This document shows positions 32,518 to 41,368 of a DNA stretch of 64,000 nucleotides, in pieces (position 1 is the first letter of the stretch; each line of letters opens with the position of its first letter). Source of the stretch: Acidimicrobiaceae bacterium. Lineage in GTDB: Bacteria; Actinomycetota; Acidimicrobiia; Acidimicrobiales; RAAP-2. The stretch is from the NCBI GenBank assembly GCA_003161255.1, contig PMOQ01000059.1:1-64000 (forward strand), read 5' to 3'. The notes under the pieces are model-generated. The model was given only the letters and a program-made list of their open reading frames with translations. It was not told the DNA's origin and ran no database searches. The position numbers and the translations under genes were made by a program.

Positions 32518-33501
32518 GTGGGAGGAACCTCCGCGTCTGAGCTAGGAACACCAGTTCCTTTTCACTTCGCTCGGGATCCCGTAAATCTGCCGAGCCTCCG
32601 GCGGTGGTGCGATGCCATGGGTGATTGCAATCCCGTCCACGCCGACCCCTCGTTCGCAGCTTCCACAAGATTCGGGCAGGTCGTCGCGCCGCTAGCCATG
32701 CTGGACGTCTGGACCAAGCCTGGATTGACCTATGAGCGCAACCCCGCCGATCCCCAAGGCGCGGCCTTCGAAGGTCTCGATCGCGCCGGCTTCACCTCAG
32801 CTGTGGCTGTCGCCTCAGAGCTGAGCCAGCCGCGCCATCTCGTTCTTGGCGATTCCGTCCGCTCCACCATCACCCTCGAATCGGTTACTCCCGAGAAGCG
32901 GACCGCCCTCGGTCACGGGCATTTCGTGACGGCACGCCAGGACTTCTTCGTCGGCACGGAGCCGGTAGGACACTCACGCTTCACCGTGCTCAAGTTCCGT
33001 CCAAGTGGAGACCAGAGGCAACCGACTCGCGAGCCAGCCCAGATCCCCGACTCCGACGGGATGGAGGAAGTCGAAAGAGATTCGCTTGGAACTCTCCGTG
33101 CCGCAAGCTTGCAAGCCGGTTCACCGATCCCAGCGGTTTCAATACCGGTGACCACCACGATGATCATCTCGGGCGCCCTGATGACGTTCGACTACTTCGA
33201 CGCTCACCATGATCGTGACGCCGCCATCCGCAAGGGATCGCGGGACATCTTCATGAACATCCACACCTCATTGGGCTTGGTGGAAAGGTGCCTGGGAGGA
33301 TGGTTGGGTCCCAACGTGATCTGGCGATCGATGAAAGCTCGACTGGGAGTCCCGAATTACCCGGGGGACGTCATGAACGTAACCGGAAACATCTCGTCTG
33401 CAGACGCATACACCGGCAGAACAACCCTCCATTTCTTGGTCACCAACAGCTTGGGCATGCACGCCCAGGGCTCGGTCGAGGTCGAGCTACCGGTTCAGTA
33501 A
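32518..33501 (+). CDS. Double hot-dog MaoC/FAS1-like hydratase
   Basis: A 327-residue protein with two hot-dog domains. The N-terminal half has the dehydratase-type segment RWCDAMGDCNPVHADPSFA, with Asp/His catalytic-type residues. The C-terminal half has MTFDYFDAHHDRDAAIR. Such fused proteins resemble the MaoC-like hydratases of steroid side-chain breakdown (ChsH1/ChsH2), which add water to an enoyl-CoA. The GTG start is uncertain. It is convergent with the acyl-CoA synthetase, overlapping by seven bases. The DUF35 and thiolase-fold genes near by support an aldol-type chain-shortening module. Confidence 0.8.
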   Translation: MGGTSASELGTPVPFHFARDPVNLPSLRRWCDAMGDCNPVHADPSFAASTRFGQVVAPLAMLDVWTKPGLTYERNPADPQGAAFEGLDRAGFTSAVAVASELSQPRHLVLGDSVRSTITLESVTPEKRTALGHGHFVTARQDFFVGTEPVGHSRFTVLKFRPSGDQRQPTREPAQIPDSDGMEEVERDSLGTLRAASLQAGSPIPAVSIPVTTTMIISGALMTFDYFDAHHDRDAAIRKGSRDIFMNIHTSLGLVERCLGGWLGPNVIWRSMKARLGVPNYPGDVMNVTGNISSADAYTGRTTLHFLVTNSLGMHAQGSVEVELPVQ

Positions 33502-35183
33502 CTCGGTTGTTGGTCCTCACCGAAGGACATGCCACTCGGCGTCTCGAGTAGGTGCTTCATGACCTTGCCGGTCGCGTTCCGGGGCAATGAATCTCGAAAC
33601 TCCACGAATACCGGCACCTTGAACGGCGCGAGCCTCATGGCGACCCAGGTGCGAATCCCCTCGGCGTCGACGGCCGCTCCAGAGCGCAGAACTATGACGG
33701 CCTTGACTTCTTGACCGAGAACTCGGTCTGGTACACCGACCACGACCGCGTCGCCGATATCCGGATGCTCCAGCAAGTGATCCTCTATCTCCTGCGGATA
33801 GATGTTCTCTCCCCCGCGGATGATGAGGTCGGTACGACGGCCCTCGAGGAACAGTGCTCCGTCGAGGATACGGCCGAAGTCCCCGGTCCGGTACCAGCGG
33901 TCGTGGCTGAGGGCGGCGGCCGTAGCTTCGGAATCGCCGAGGTATCCGACGAACACCGAGGCGCTGCGAATCTGCACCTCGCCCACGCGGGCGTCCTCGA
34001 CTCCCTCGTCGGTGCCCGGGACGCAAACCCGCAGTTCCGCGGCCGGCGGAGGTGCGCCCACACACCCCGACCCATCCAGTAAGCCGGGCATCGCCGCGGT
34101 CGCTCCGGTCCCGTTTGTCTCGGTCATCCCGAGCCCCACCATGAGACCGGGCCGGGCCTGCGGCCATTGCTTGCCGAGTCGCTCCAAGAGCTGGATCGAC
34201 CAAAGCGACCCGCCGCCGACTATGGACCTGAGGCTCGATAGGTCATACCGGCCGGCGTCGGGACACTCGAGAAGACGCCAAGCTTGTGTCGGCACCAACC
34301 GCCAGGTCGTCACGCGGTGCCGCTCCGTGAGTTCCAGTTGGTGCTCGGCCGCCCACCGGCCTGGCGGCGGCATGTAAACCAGCTTCGTACCAGTCGAGAC
34401 CGACGAAATGGCTTGGCAGTTGAGCCCCGAGATGTGGAACAACGGCAGCGCCGCGATCTCGCAGGTCTCCTTCGGCGGCGCGCCAGTCGCAGCTGTTCTC
34501 AAGGCGATCGACTGGATCCAGTGAAGGTTATTTCGGTGGGTAAGGACGGCCCCCTTCGGGCGGCCGGTGGTGCCGCTGGTGAAGAGGACGACGAACGGGT
34601 CGTCCTCTTCGATCTCAGGGTCCGGCAGTGGGGCGCTGCCGCTGAACCACGTTCCCGCGATCTCGTCGAGGTCCCTTCGGGGCAGGTCCGAAGCGATACC
34701 CTCGAGCCGATCCAACCGTGGTCGGTCACCGATGAGAAGCTTCGGTTTCGTCAGGCTGATCCCGTACGCGAGCTCAGAGCCGGTCCACCATCCGTTCAGT
34801 CCGACTATGACAGCACCGAGGACGATGACGGCCCAAGCGAGGATCACGTACTCGTATCGGTTCGCCGAGGCGATCGCGACGCGATCCCCGCGTTCGATGC
34901 CGTGCTCCGCCTTCAAGGATGCAGCCGTGTTCGCTATCAGTTGGGTTGCCTCTGCGAAGGTCACGATTCGATCTCCGTGCACCAGGTACGGGCGGGCAGC
35001 GTGCCGAGCGGAACCCTCCTCCAGCAGCGCACGAAGATGTGGGTGCCGGCGCACGAACACCTCGTGGCAAACGCCCATGGCCGCTTGCTGCTCGAGTTCG
35101 AACGGTTGACTAGGAGCGGTCAGGGCCCGGCTCAACTCCGGCGTGAAGGTGGGTGGCGGCACCCAACGCAGCGTCGCGCCCAT
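33495..35183 (-). CDS. AMP-binding acyl-CoA synthetase
   Basis: A 562-residue adenylate-forming ligase. It has FVVLFTSGTTGRPKGAVLTH, GMTETNG, RWYRTGDFGRI, GRRTDLIIRGGENIYP and the C-terminal lysine in PRNATGKVMKHLL. The N-terminus is longer than usual by about 40 residues (MGATLRWVPPPTF), and a start near the internal Met at residue 36 cannot be excluded. It directly follows the DUF35 gene with a 9-base gap, so thiolase-fold, DUF35 and ligase form one leftward operon. It may activate the acid whose CoA ester the hydratase and aldolase process. Confidence 0.9.
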   Translation of the reverse strand: MGATLRWVPPPTFTPELSRALTAPSQPFELEQQAAMGVCHEVFVRRHPHLRALLEEGSARHAARPYLVHGDRIVTFAEATQLIANTAASLKAEHGIERGDRVAIASANRYEYVILAWAVIVLGAVIVGLNGWWTGSELAYGISLTKPKLLIGDRPRLDRLEGIASDLPRRDLDEIAGTWFSGSAPLPDPEIEEDDPFVVLFTSGTTGRPKGAVLTHRNNLHWIQSIALRTAATGAPPKETCEIAALPLFHISGLNCQAISSVSTGTKLVYMPPPGRWAAEHQLELTERHRVTTWRLVPTQAWRLLECPDAGRYDLSSLRSIVGGGSLWSIQLLERLGKQWPQARPGLMVGLGMTETNGTGATAAMPGLLDGSGCVGAPPPAAELRVCVPGTDEGVEDARVGEVQIRSASVFVGYLGDSEATAAALSHDRWYRTGDFGRILDGALFLEGRRTDLIIRGGENIYPQEIEDHLLEHPDIGDAVVVGVPDRVLGQEVKAVIVLRSGAAVDAEGIRTWVAMRLAPFKVPVFVEFRDSLPRNATGKVMKHLLETPSGMSFGEDQQPSY

Positions 35184-35192
35184 CCGTTCTTC

Positions 35193-35594
35193 CTAAGAGA
35201 CCGGATGGAAGTGGACGAGCGCGACGTCGCCCACATCTTCGAACGTGGCTTCGACCTCCATGCCGATCACGACCGCGGCCGGCTCAACATTGACGATGTT
35301 GGTGGTCATTTTGGGACCCTCCTCCAGCTCGACCACGGCGATGACATAGGGAACCCGGTCAGCGAATGCTGGGTGCGTCGGCCGAAACGCAACCGTATAG
35401 GTGAACACCGATCCACGACCCGATACCCGCTCCCACCGGAGGTCGCTGGCGCCACACACCGGACATAGATACCGCGGATAAAACACATAGCTGGAGCACG
35501 AAATGCAGCGCTGGAGCAGGAGCTCTCCGCGCTTGGCTCCTTCCCAGAAGGTCCGAGTGAGGGGCGACGGCCGAGGAAGCGGAGGGAGGGTCAG
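35193..35594 (-). CDS. DUF35 OB-fold zinc-ribbon protein
   Basis: A protein of about 133 residues: a short helix (PSPLTRTFWEGAKRGELLLQ), a zinc ribbon with CISC and CPVC near residues 28-45, and an OB fold (RVSGRGSVFTYTVAFRPTHP). DUF35 proteins bind acyl-CoA and pair with thiolase-fold partners; ChsH2-DUF35 with Ltp2 forms a steroid aldolase. In this frame no ATG, GTG or TTG lies near the expected start. The fitting codon is a CTG whose last two bases begin the thiolase stop (CTGA). Upstream sequence is shadow. Either CTG is used or the base call or frame needs checking. Confidence 0.82.
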   Translation of the reverse strand: MTLPPLPRPSPLTRTFWEGAKRGELLLQRCISCSSYVFYPRYLCPVCGASDLRWERVSGRGSVFTYTVAFRPTHPAFADRVPYVIAVVELEEGPKMTTNIVNVEPAAVVIGMEVEATFEDVGDVALVHFHPVS

Positions 35595-36742
35595 GGTGTC
35601 CTGCCCAGCAACAGGCTCACCTGCTCGCCCATTATCCCCCCGTTCCCGTGTACGAAGGCGATCTCGAGATCCGGCACGGTGCGGTCGCCCGCACGCCCCT
35701 GCAATTGGCGGACCGCCTCCGTGACGTGACTCATGCCTCCCGCGATGCCGGACTGCCCGTACGAGAGTTGACCGCCGTGGGTGTTCACAGGGAAGTCGCC
35801 GCTCCACCGGAAATCGTGCTCCTCGACGAACCGCCCTGCGGCTCCCTTCGGGCAGAAGCCGGCATCTTCGAGGGTGAGGAGGACGGTGATCGTGTAGCAG
35901 TCGTATATCGACAGAAGCCCGATGTCACCGCGGTTCACTCCAGCCATCTCGAACGCCCGGTCGGCCGCTGGCTTGACGGCCGACGTCGTGAGATCCCGCG
36001 CGTACGTGGCCGACCAGTGGCTGACATGCTCTCCGACGCCGAGTATCGGAACCGGATCGCGCCGGAGATGTCCTGCCCGGTCAGGGGTGGTCACAAGCAC
36101 TGCCGCGGCTCCGCCGGTTGGAAGCACGATCTCTAAGAGGTGGAGAGGGTCGACGACGACTGGTGAGGCCAGGACGTCCTCCACCGTCAGTGGTTGGCCG
36201 TAGAAGATGGCGTCGGGGTTGCTACATGCGTTCGCCCGTTGGTGCACTGCGACGAGAGCCATCTGCTCAGGAGTGACTCCGTACTCGTACATGTAGCGGC
36301 GAGCGATCATCGCGTAGCCGTAGTTGGCACCGGAGCCTCCGTACGGTTCCTCGAACTCCGCGGTGGGTGAGAGATCCACCACCGGATAGCCGCCGAATGA
36401 ACCGCTGCGGGTCGATGCAGTCAGGCAGAGACACGTGGTGCAGAGTCCTGTTGCCACGGCCACTGCAGCCCGGGCGATCATGGCGGCACCCGTCGCGCCT
36501 CCATGATCGACTCGTTCGACGAAGCTGGCCTGGAGCCCAAGCATCTCGACGAGCACCACGGCACCCATGGACATTCGGGTGTCGTGGACGATCAGACCGT
36601 CGACGTCCCGAAGCCGGATTCCCGCGTCCCGTACAGCCAGGTCGGAAACCCGACTTAGCATCTCCATCACGGTCTCATCGCCGGTGTCGCGCCGAGGCGG
36701 CAATTCGCCTATTCCGGTGATCGCGGACCGTCCCCGGATCAC
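35591..36742 (-). CDS. Thiolase-fold lipid-transfer protein, probable acyl-CoA aldolase
   Basis: A 383-residue thiolase-superfamily protein of the SCP2/lipid-transfer group. The usual nucleophile cysteine (N-x-C-x-S/T-G) is replaced: the segment reads VDHGGATGAAMIARAA. The second thiolase cysteine (C-x-G) is replaced by HGNGG near the end. The third element is NTHGGQLSYG. Lack of both cysteines argues against thiolysis and fits Ltp2-type retro-aldolases, which use tyrosines and work with a DUF35 partner, here the next gene. The GTG start is at 36742. The product pair would be a ketone and a shortened acyl-CoA. Confidence 0.82.
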   Translation of the reverse strand: MIRGRSAITGIGELPPRRDTGDETVMEMLSRVSDLAVRDAGIRLRDVDGLIVHDTRMSMGAVVLVEMLGLQASFVERVDHGGATGAAMIARAAVAVATGLCTTCLCLTASTRSGSFGGYPVVDLSPTAEFEEPYGGSGANYGYAMIARRYMYEYGVTPEQMALVAVHQRANACSNPDAIFYGQPLTVEDVLASPVVVDPLHLLEIVLPTGGAAAVLVTTPDRAGHLRRDPVPILGVGEHVSHWSATYARDLTTSAVKPAADRAFEMAGVNRGDIGLLSIYDCYTITVLLTLEDAGFCPKGAAGRFVEEHDFRWSGDFPVNTHGGQLSYGQSGIAGGMSHVTEAVRQLQGRAGDRTVPDLEIAFVHGNGGIMGEQVSLLLGRTP

Positions 36743-37318
36743 GTGTCGGCCACTTTTCGCTGATGTGGCGGGCGACGGATCACCGGGCCGAGATCGTCTC
36801 GGCTGTCGGGGTTCGAAGCTCTGTCATATGGACTGCCTAGGGAAACGTCGAGTTCAGGAACCAGGTGCTTGGCCCTGCTGATCACGCCCCATGGCAACGA
36901 TCCTTGAGTACAGCACGTCGAAACCGCTGAGACCATCCGTCAAAATTCTGACGCATACTGTGGTCAATTGTTGACTGGTGGCTTCCGAAAGCAATGCTCG
37001 GTAAGGTCCCGGGCGGTCGTAGACAATGGTTCGTTCTGCACAGGCCTTGAGCTTATAGACCGATCGCGGCGTGTTCGGCATGCCTGAACGCGGCAGACAA
37101 AGGCAGTCAGCTACGCACAACCAGTCGGACACCTCGTCAACCGGCTCCGGGGGCCTTAGCGAGGCGCAGCTCATTCGGACTCCTCGACCCGCGGGCGGCG
37201 GTGCGGATCGAAGGGAGCGTCACGGGCGTGGCCCGGGCTGTGGACGGCGCGTCCGAGGCCGGTGCTGCGCTCCTGGTCGACCCAGTTTCGGGAGACCACC
37301 TGTTGTGAACGAGTCGTC
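36743..37318. other. Intergenic region with possible gene debris
   Basis: About 575 bases without a convincing gene. On the plus strand LSEAQLIR at about 37157 continues after one frameshift as LLDPRAAVRIEGS, then VARAVDGASEAGAALLVDPV and a stop at 37308. This reads like a protein C-terminus. On the minus strand LLSEATSQQLTTVCVRILTD near 36.9-37.0 kb also looks protein-like. Neither can be assigned to a family. The region probably holds decayed genes. Confidence 0.35.
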
Positions 37319-38404
37319 ATGAAGGTGGTGATCTTTGGGGCGAGCGGGGTGGTTGGTCATGCTGCCGCCGAGCACTTCGCCGGTCTCACCCAATGTGAGG
37401 TGATCACGGTCTCGCGCCGGTCGCCGAAAGTACCCGGCACAACGCACGCGAGCGTGGATCTGGCCGACCGGTCGGGGTCGGCACGGGCTCTTGCCGATCC
37501 GCTGTTCGACGGCACCACCCACGTGATCTACGCGGCGCTCGAGGAGTCGGCGAACCTTTTCGCGGGATGGCGGGACCCAGAGCTGATGGCCCGGAACCTG
37601 CGTCTGTTCTGCAATGCCCTAGATCCGTTGGTATCCGCTAATGGAGGAACCCTCGAGCACGTGAACCTCTTGCAGGGAGCCAAGGCCTACGGTCTCCACG
37701 TTGGCCGCACGCCAATGCCGGCGAAGGAGAACGCTCCCCGTGCGGACCACGACAACTTCTATTTCTTGCAGGAGGACGTGCTCCGAACGCTCGCCGGTGA
37801 CGCACGGTGGTCCTGGACGATCCTGCGCCCGCAGGTGGTGTTCGGCGAGTCGCTGGGCAGTCCCATGAATCTCCTACCTGCGATAGGCGTGTACGCGGCG
37901 TTGGAACGCCAGCGAGGGCGTCCACTGGCCTTCCCGGGGGGCATCCGGTCGGTACAGGAGGCAACAGACGCCCGCCTGCTCGCACGTGCTCTCGCATGGG
38001 CCGCCGTCGCTCCCGCGGCACGTGACCAGACGTTCAATGTGACCAATGGTGACGTGTACGACTGGCACGAGGTGTGGCCCACCATTGCTGAATGTCTGGG
38101 GATGGAGGCCGGAGAGCCGGCGCCACTCCGGCTGGCCGACGCGATGCCCGCCCGCGCCGGTGAGTGGACGGAGGTCGTCGACCATTACCGGCTGCAGGCC
38201 CCCCGGGATATGGACGCTTTCGTCGGCGCGTCGTGGCAGTACGCAGACCTTTTGTTTGGATCGCTCGGATCTCGTCCGCTCCCGGCTCTGCTTAGCTCGG
38301 TAAAGATACGTCAGGCCGGCTTTGGAGACGCCATCGACACCGAGGCCATGTTCCGCCAGTGGTTCGCGCGCTTCCAAGAACTTGGGTTGCTGCCGAGACC
38401 TTGA
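37319..38404 (+). CDS. PRISE-type SDR (progesterone 5-beta-reductase/iridoid synthase-like)
   Basis: A 361-residue atypical SDR of the PRISE type, which reduces conjugated enones with NADPH. GASGVVG at residues 7-13 binds the nucleotide. The lysine-containing motif appears as LLQGAKAYGLHVG and the active-site tyrosine as DNFYFLQED, both characteristic of the family. These reductases saturate the 1,4-enone of progesterone-like steroids or 8-oxogeranial in plants, and bacterial homologues act on various small enones. The ATG is at 37319. It stands alone between two gaps, facing an orphan solute-binding protein. Confidence 0.82.
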   Translation: MKVVIFGASGVVGHAAAEHFAGLTQCEVITVSRRSPKVPGTTHASVDLADRSGSARALADPLFDGTTHVIYAALEESANLFAGWRDPELMARNLRLFCNALDPLVSANGGTLEHVNLLQGAKAYGLHVGRTPMPAKENAPRADHDNFYFLQEDVLRTLAGDARWSWTILRPQVVFGESLGSPMNLLPAIGVYAALERQRGRPLAFPGGIRSVQEATDARLLARALAWAAVAPAARDQTFNVTNGDVYDWHEVWPTIAECLGMEAGEPAPLRLADAMPARAGEWTEVVDHYRLQAPRDMDAFVGASWQYADLLFGSLGSRPLPALLSSVKIRQAGFGDAIDTEAMFRQWFARFQELGLLPRP

Positions 38405-38619
38405 GTCCTCACTCCGCGGAGCCAGTTACCCGGGCAGGCCGACCCGGCCCGACGGACGGCCGCACCGAACCCCAAAGTTCGACGGGGACCTAGCCCACCA
38501 CCCGACGCTCGGCCAGGCCTACGGCGTTGCCACGACCACTAGCCGATGAGCGGGCCTGTCTTCATTCCGATGCCCAACTCAAACGAGCGGCAGTCAGCGC
38601 CGGGGAAGTCAACCTTCGT

Positions 38620-39897
38620 TTACTTGACTGATGAGGTCGAGGCGTATTTTTCGGTCTTCGTGGCGACGTCGTAGTGACCGACGTAGACCGCACCTAATGC
38701 ATAGGCGCGGCCGGGACCGAAGGACACCGGGCTTGGGACACCGGGCAGGACGACGTTGCGGAGATTCTCCCCGGCACGGGTGAAGCTCGACTCTGTGAGT
38801 TTTCGCCCGGCGTGCTCCGCGATCGTCGCAAGGAGTGCCAGGTTCTGACACGCCGTGATGGGCGCCGCATAGGTTGTCACCTGGAGCGACTTGCTGGTGA
38901 CGATCTGGGGGGGTGCTGCTATTGCATCCGCGGGAAAGGCCCGCCGAATGACGCGCACGCAACTTTGGACAGCCGGCGTCGCCCACACTTGAAGGGGCTG
39001 TGCGATCGAGGTCGAGGTCAGCATGTTCTTAACGTAGGTGGGGTTGTTGGCGCCCTCGAGATATCCGTTGAGGTCCGCCGAGTTGGTGGCCACCCACGGC
39101 GGGTTGTAGCTGCTCTGGTTGGCGTTAAGGGCGTCGGGCCAGGTCGCAGAACCGTCACCTACCGCGACCACCTCGTTCACGCCGGCGCTCTGGAAGCGAT
39201 CCGCGATGACGGCGGCCTGTGCATAGGCGGCGGGGTCGTCGCCCTCCGGGGCCGCGTCGATAGCGGTCTCGATGACGTCGACATGGAGCTTCTTGAGGGC
39301 GGCGTCGACGATGGCTATCTCCGCCTTGTCGGAGGTGTCGCCACCGAAGAGGCCCACCTTCTTGCCCTTGAAGGCGCCGAGCTTCGAAAACACGCTGAGC
39401 TGCAGGGGGTCGTATGCGGACGAAGGGGGTGTGAGGGTGAAGTTAGGGGCCTCGCCCGACGAAGCGGTTTTCTGCTCCAACCCGCTGCCGTTGATGGTCG
39501 GCACGTTGTCGGCCAAATAGCAATCCGGCATCAATGGAGCGATGGAGACAAAGATCTGGTCGTCCTGGGTGAGTTGCGTGCACGAGGTGGCCGAGGGGGC
39601 GACCCCCACAGGGTTGACGGCAACGAGGTAGGCGACGATGTGCCGACCGAGGATGCCGCCGTGAGCGTTCATGTTGGCGATAAGCGCGTTATAGGCGTCG
39701 GAGTAGTTACCGGGGTCGAGGTTCACGCCGATCGCACGCACTGCGGCGAAATCGACGTAGGGGATCCCGATTCGGATCGTCGAGGCGCTGACTCCCTGGG
39801 TGGTCGCGGCGGCAACCGGCGGCGATCCCGTCCCGATCGTGGCGAGCGAGGTCGCGAGAGCGACCGCGGCCGCGGCGATGACAAAGCGCTTCCCCAT
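38620..39897 (-). CDS. Periplasmic-binding (ABC type I) solute-binding protein
   Basis: A 425-residue exported ligand-binding protein of the branched-chain amino acid/urea (LivJ-like) type. A signal peptide begins MGKRFVIAAAAVALATSLA and probably ends near the alanines of VAAATTQG. The mature part shows IRIGIPYVDF, ANMNAHGGILGRHIVAY and KVGLFGGDTSDKAEIAIV. No lipobox cysteine is seen at the cleavage region, which is unusual for a Gram-positive binding protein. No permease or ATPase gene lies near, so it is an orphan that may serve a distant transporter. The ligand is unknown. Confidence 0.85.
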   Translation of the reverse strand: MGKRFVIAAAAVALATSLATIGTGSPPVAAATTQGVSASTIRIGIPYVDFAAVRAIGVNLDPGNYSDAYNALIANMNAHGGILGRHIVAYLVAVNPVGVAPSATSCTQLTQDDQIFVSIAPLMPDCYLADNVPTINGSGLEQKTASSGEAPNFTLTPPSSAYDPLQLSVFSKLGAFKGKKVGLFGGDTSDKAEIAIVDAALKKLHVDVIETAIDAAPEGDDPAAYAQAAVIADRFQSAGVNEVVAVGDGSATWPDALNANQSSYNPPWVATNSADLNGYLEGANNPTYVKNMLTSTSIAQPLQVWATPAVQSCVRVIRRAFPADAIAAPPQIVTSKSLQVTTYAAPITACQNLALLATIAEHAGRKLTESSFTRAGENLRNVVLPGVPSPVSFGPGRAYALGAVYVGHYDVATKTEKYASTSSVK

Positions 39898-40053
39898 GGC
39901 TCTTCCCCCTTCAAGATGCGCCCTCGCGCTTCTTTCAAGACCAGGACGCTCTGAGAAACTTGCTGGCTACCAAGCTAGCACCGGGCTATCATTCGTGCCT
40001 GGGTGTCGCTCAGCGCGACAGCATGGGCATGGTTGTCGCCGAGAGGAGAAGTC
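39898..40053. other. Divergent promoter region
   Basis: A gap of 156 bases separates the leftward solute-binding gene from the rightward amidohydrolase. It should hold both promoters. A GAGAGGAGAAG ribosome site just before 40054 is the only clear signal. Confidence 0.4.
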
Positions 40054-41274
40054 ATGGGTCGAATTGCGATCATTTCGATCGATGGGCACGTCAAGGCATC
40101 GCGTGCGCAGTACCGGGACTACATCGAAAAGAAGTACCTCGAGGTCTACGACGAGCAGGTGAAGGCCGCTGAAGAGGCCGGCCTCCGCGACGCAGGCAAC
40201 CTGCACATGGATTTCGATCCGGCAGTCCAGTGGGACTCGGATCTGCGGATGAAGAACCTAGAGAGCAAGGGCGTGGTGGCCGAGGTGCTGTTCCCCAACG
40301 GGCGGCCTTTCCAGGTCAACCGCCTCGATGACTTCGCGAGCTCGCAGAACGTCGAGCAAGCCGAGGAGGGCCGCCGGGCCTACAACCGCTGGCTGGTCGA
40401 TTTCTGTTCCCTAGCCCCCGAGCGGCGCCGGGGTCAGATGCAGATCTCCCTCGAAGACGTCGACCGGGCTGTCGAGGATGTCTACTGGGCGAAGGAGCAT
40501 GGGTTGGGTGGTATCGGGCTGCCAGCCCCACCGGCGGGCACCTTTTTCTTCGACCCCCGGTTCGACCCCGTCTGGGCGGCAGCTCAGGAGGTAGGGCTCG
40601 TCATCAGCCAGCATGGCGGGGCCGGGCTGCCCGGTTACAGCCCTCCGGGGTTCGCGGCGATTCTCACGATCATGACCGAGAACGCGTTCTTCTCATCTCG
40701 GTCGCTCTGGCAGCTCATCGCCGGTGGTGTGTTCGACCGATTCCCGAACCTGCGGATGGCCTACATCGAGACTCAGCTGATGTTCCTGATCCCGGCGATC
40801 GCGAACCTGGACATGATCCTGGGTGCGGACAACGACGTGATGGGCTTCGCTCGGATGATGAACCGTGACCGGTCGGTCCAGCGCCTTGCCAGCGAGTACT
40901 TCCAGACGAACATCTTCGTTGGGGTCTCCCCGTTCTCCCCCCGGCAAATCCCGACCCACGTGGCATCGGGGATGGACGCCATGGGCGAGCTGCTGGGGAT
41001 CACCGGTGAGCAGCGGTCCTTGCCCGGGTTCCATATCGGCGTCGACGCGTGCATGTTCGGGGTGGACTATCCGCACTTCGAGTCGATCTTCGAGCGGGTC
41101 CCCGAAGAGGTCGCTGACCTAGTCGGCGCGCCAGGCGTGACCGAGGATGACGTCCACAAAGTGCTCTTCGAGAACGCAGCCGAGGTGTACGGATTCGACC
41201 TCGGTGCGCTCCAACCCGACATCGACCGCGTTGGCTTCGAAACCGGCAACCTTCTGGCAACCGCGTCGGCGTAG
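40054..41274 (+). CDS. Amidohydrolase_2-family metal-dependent hydrolase (distinct subgroup)
   Basis: A 406-residue TIM-barrel hydrolase of the same superfamily as the copies at 17.0, 18.8 and 25.7 kb but of another subgroup. It begins MGRIAIISIDGHVKAS, with D-x-H metal ligands, and carries VISQHGGAGLPGYSPPG (His), DRFPNLRMAYIETQ and FGVDYPHFES (Asp/His). An excellent ribosome site (GAGAGGAGAAG) precedes the ATG; an upstream in-frame ATG is not needed. It is followed within 70 bases by the mobile-element remnant at 41342. The substrate is unknown. Confidence 0.87.
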   Translation: MGRIAIISIDGHVKASRAQYRDYIEKKYLEVYDEQVKAAEEAGLRDAGNLHMDFDPAVQWDSDLRMKNLESKGVVAEVLFPNGRPFQVNRLDDFASSQNVEQAEEGRRAYNRWLVDFCSLAPERRRGQMQISLEDVDRAVEDVYWAKEHGLGGIGLPAPPAGTFFFDPRFDPVWAAAQEVGLVISQHGGAGLPGYSPPGFAAILTIMTENAFFSSRSLWQLIAGGVFDRFPNLRMAYIETQLMFLIPAIANLDMILGADNDVMGFARMMNRDRSVQRLASEYFQTNIFVGVSPFSPRQIPTHVASGMDAMGELLGITGEQRSLPGFHIGVDACMFGVDYPHFESIFERVPEEVADLVGAPGVTEDDVHKVLFENAAEVYGFDLGALQPDIDRVGFETGNLLATASA

Positions 41275-41368
41275 CCTGGCGTGCTTGCCGGTATCGAGCC
41301 GGCTCCCGTCCTCGTATGCCTGGGTAGTAGGTCGGCGGCTTCGGTAGTGGGTCAGTTTGAATCTGACA

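Noticed and set aside
36854-37174. A 106-codon minus-strand frame as a real gene
   Set aside because: Only its second half looks protein-like, with no domain, ribosome site or partner; treated as possible debris.
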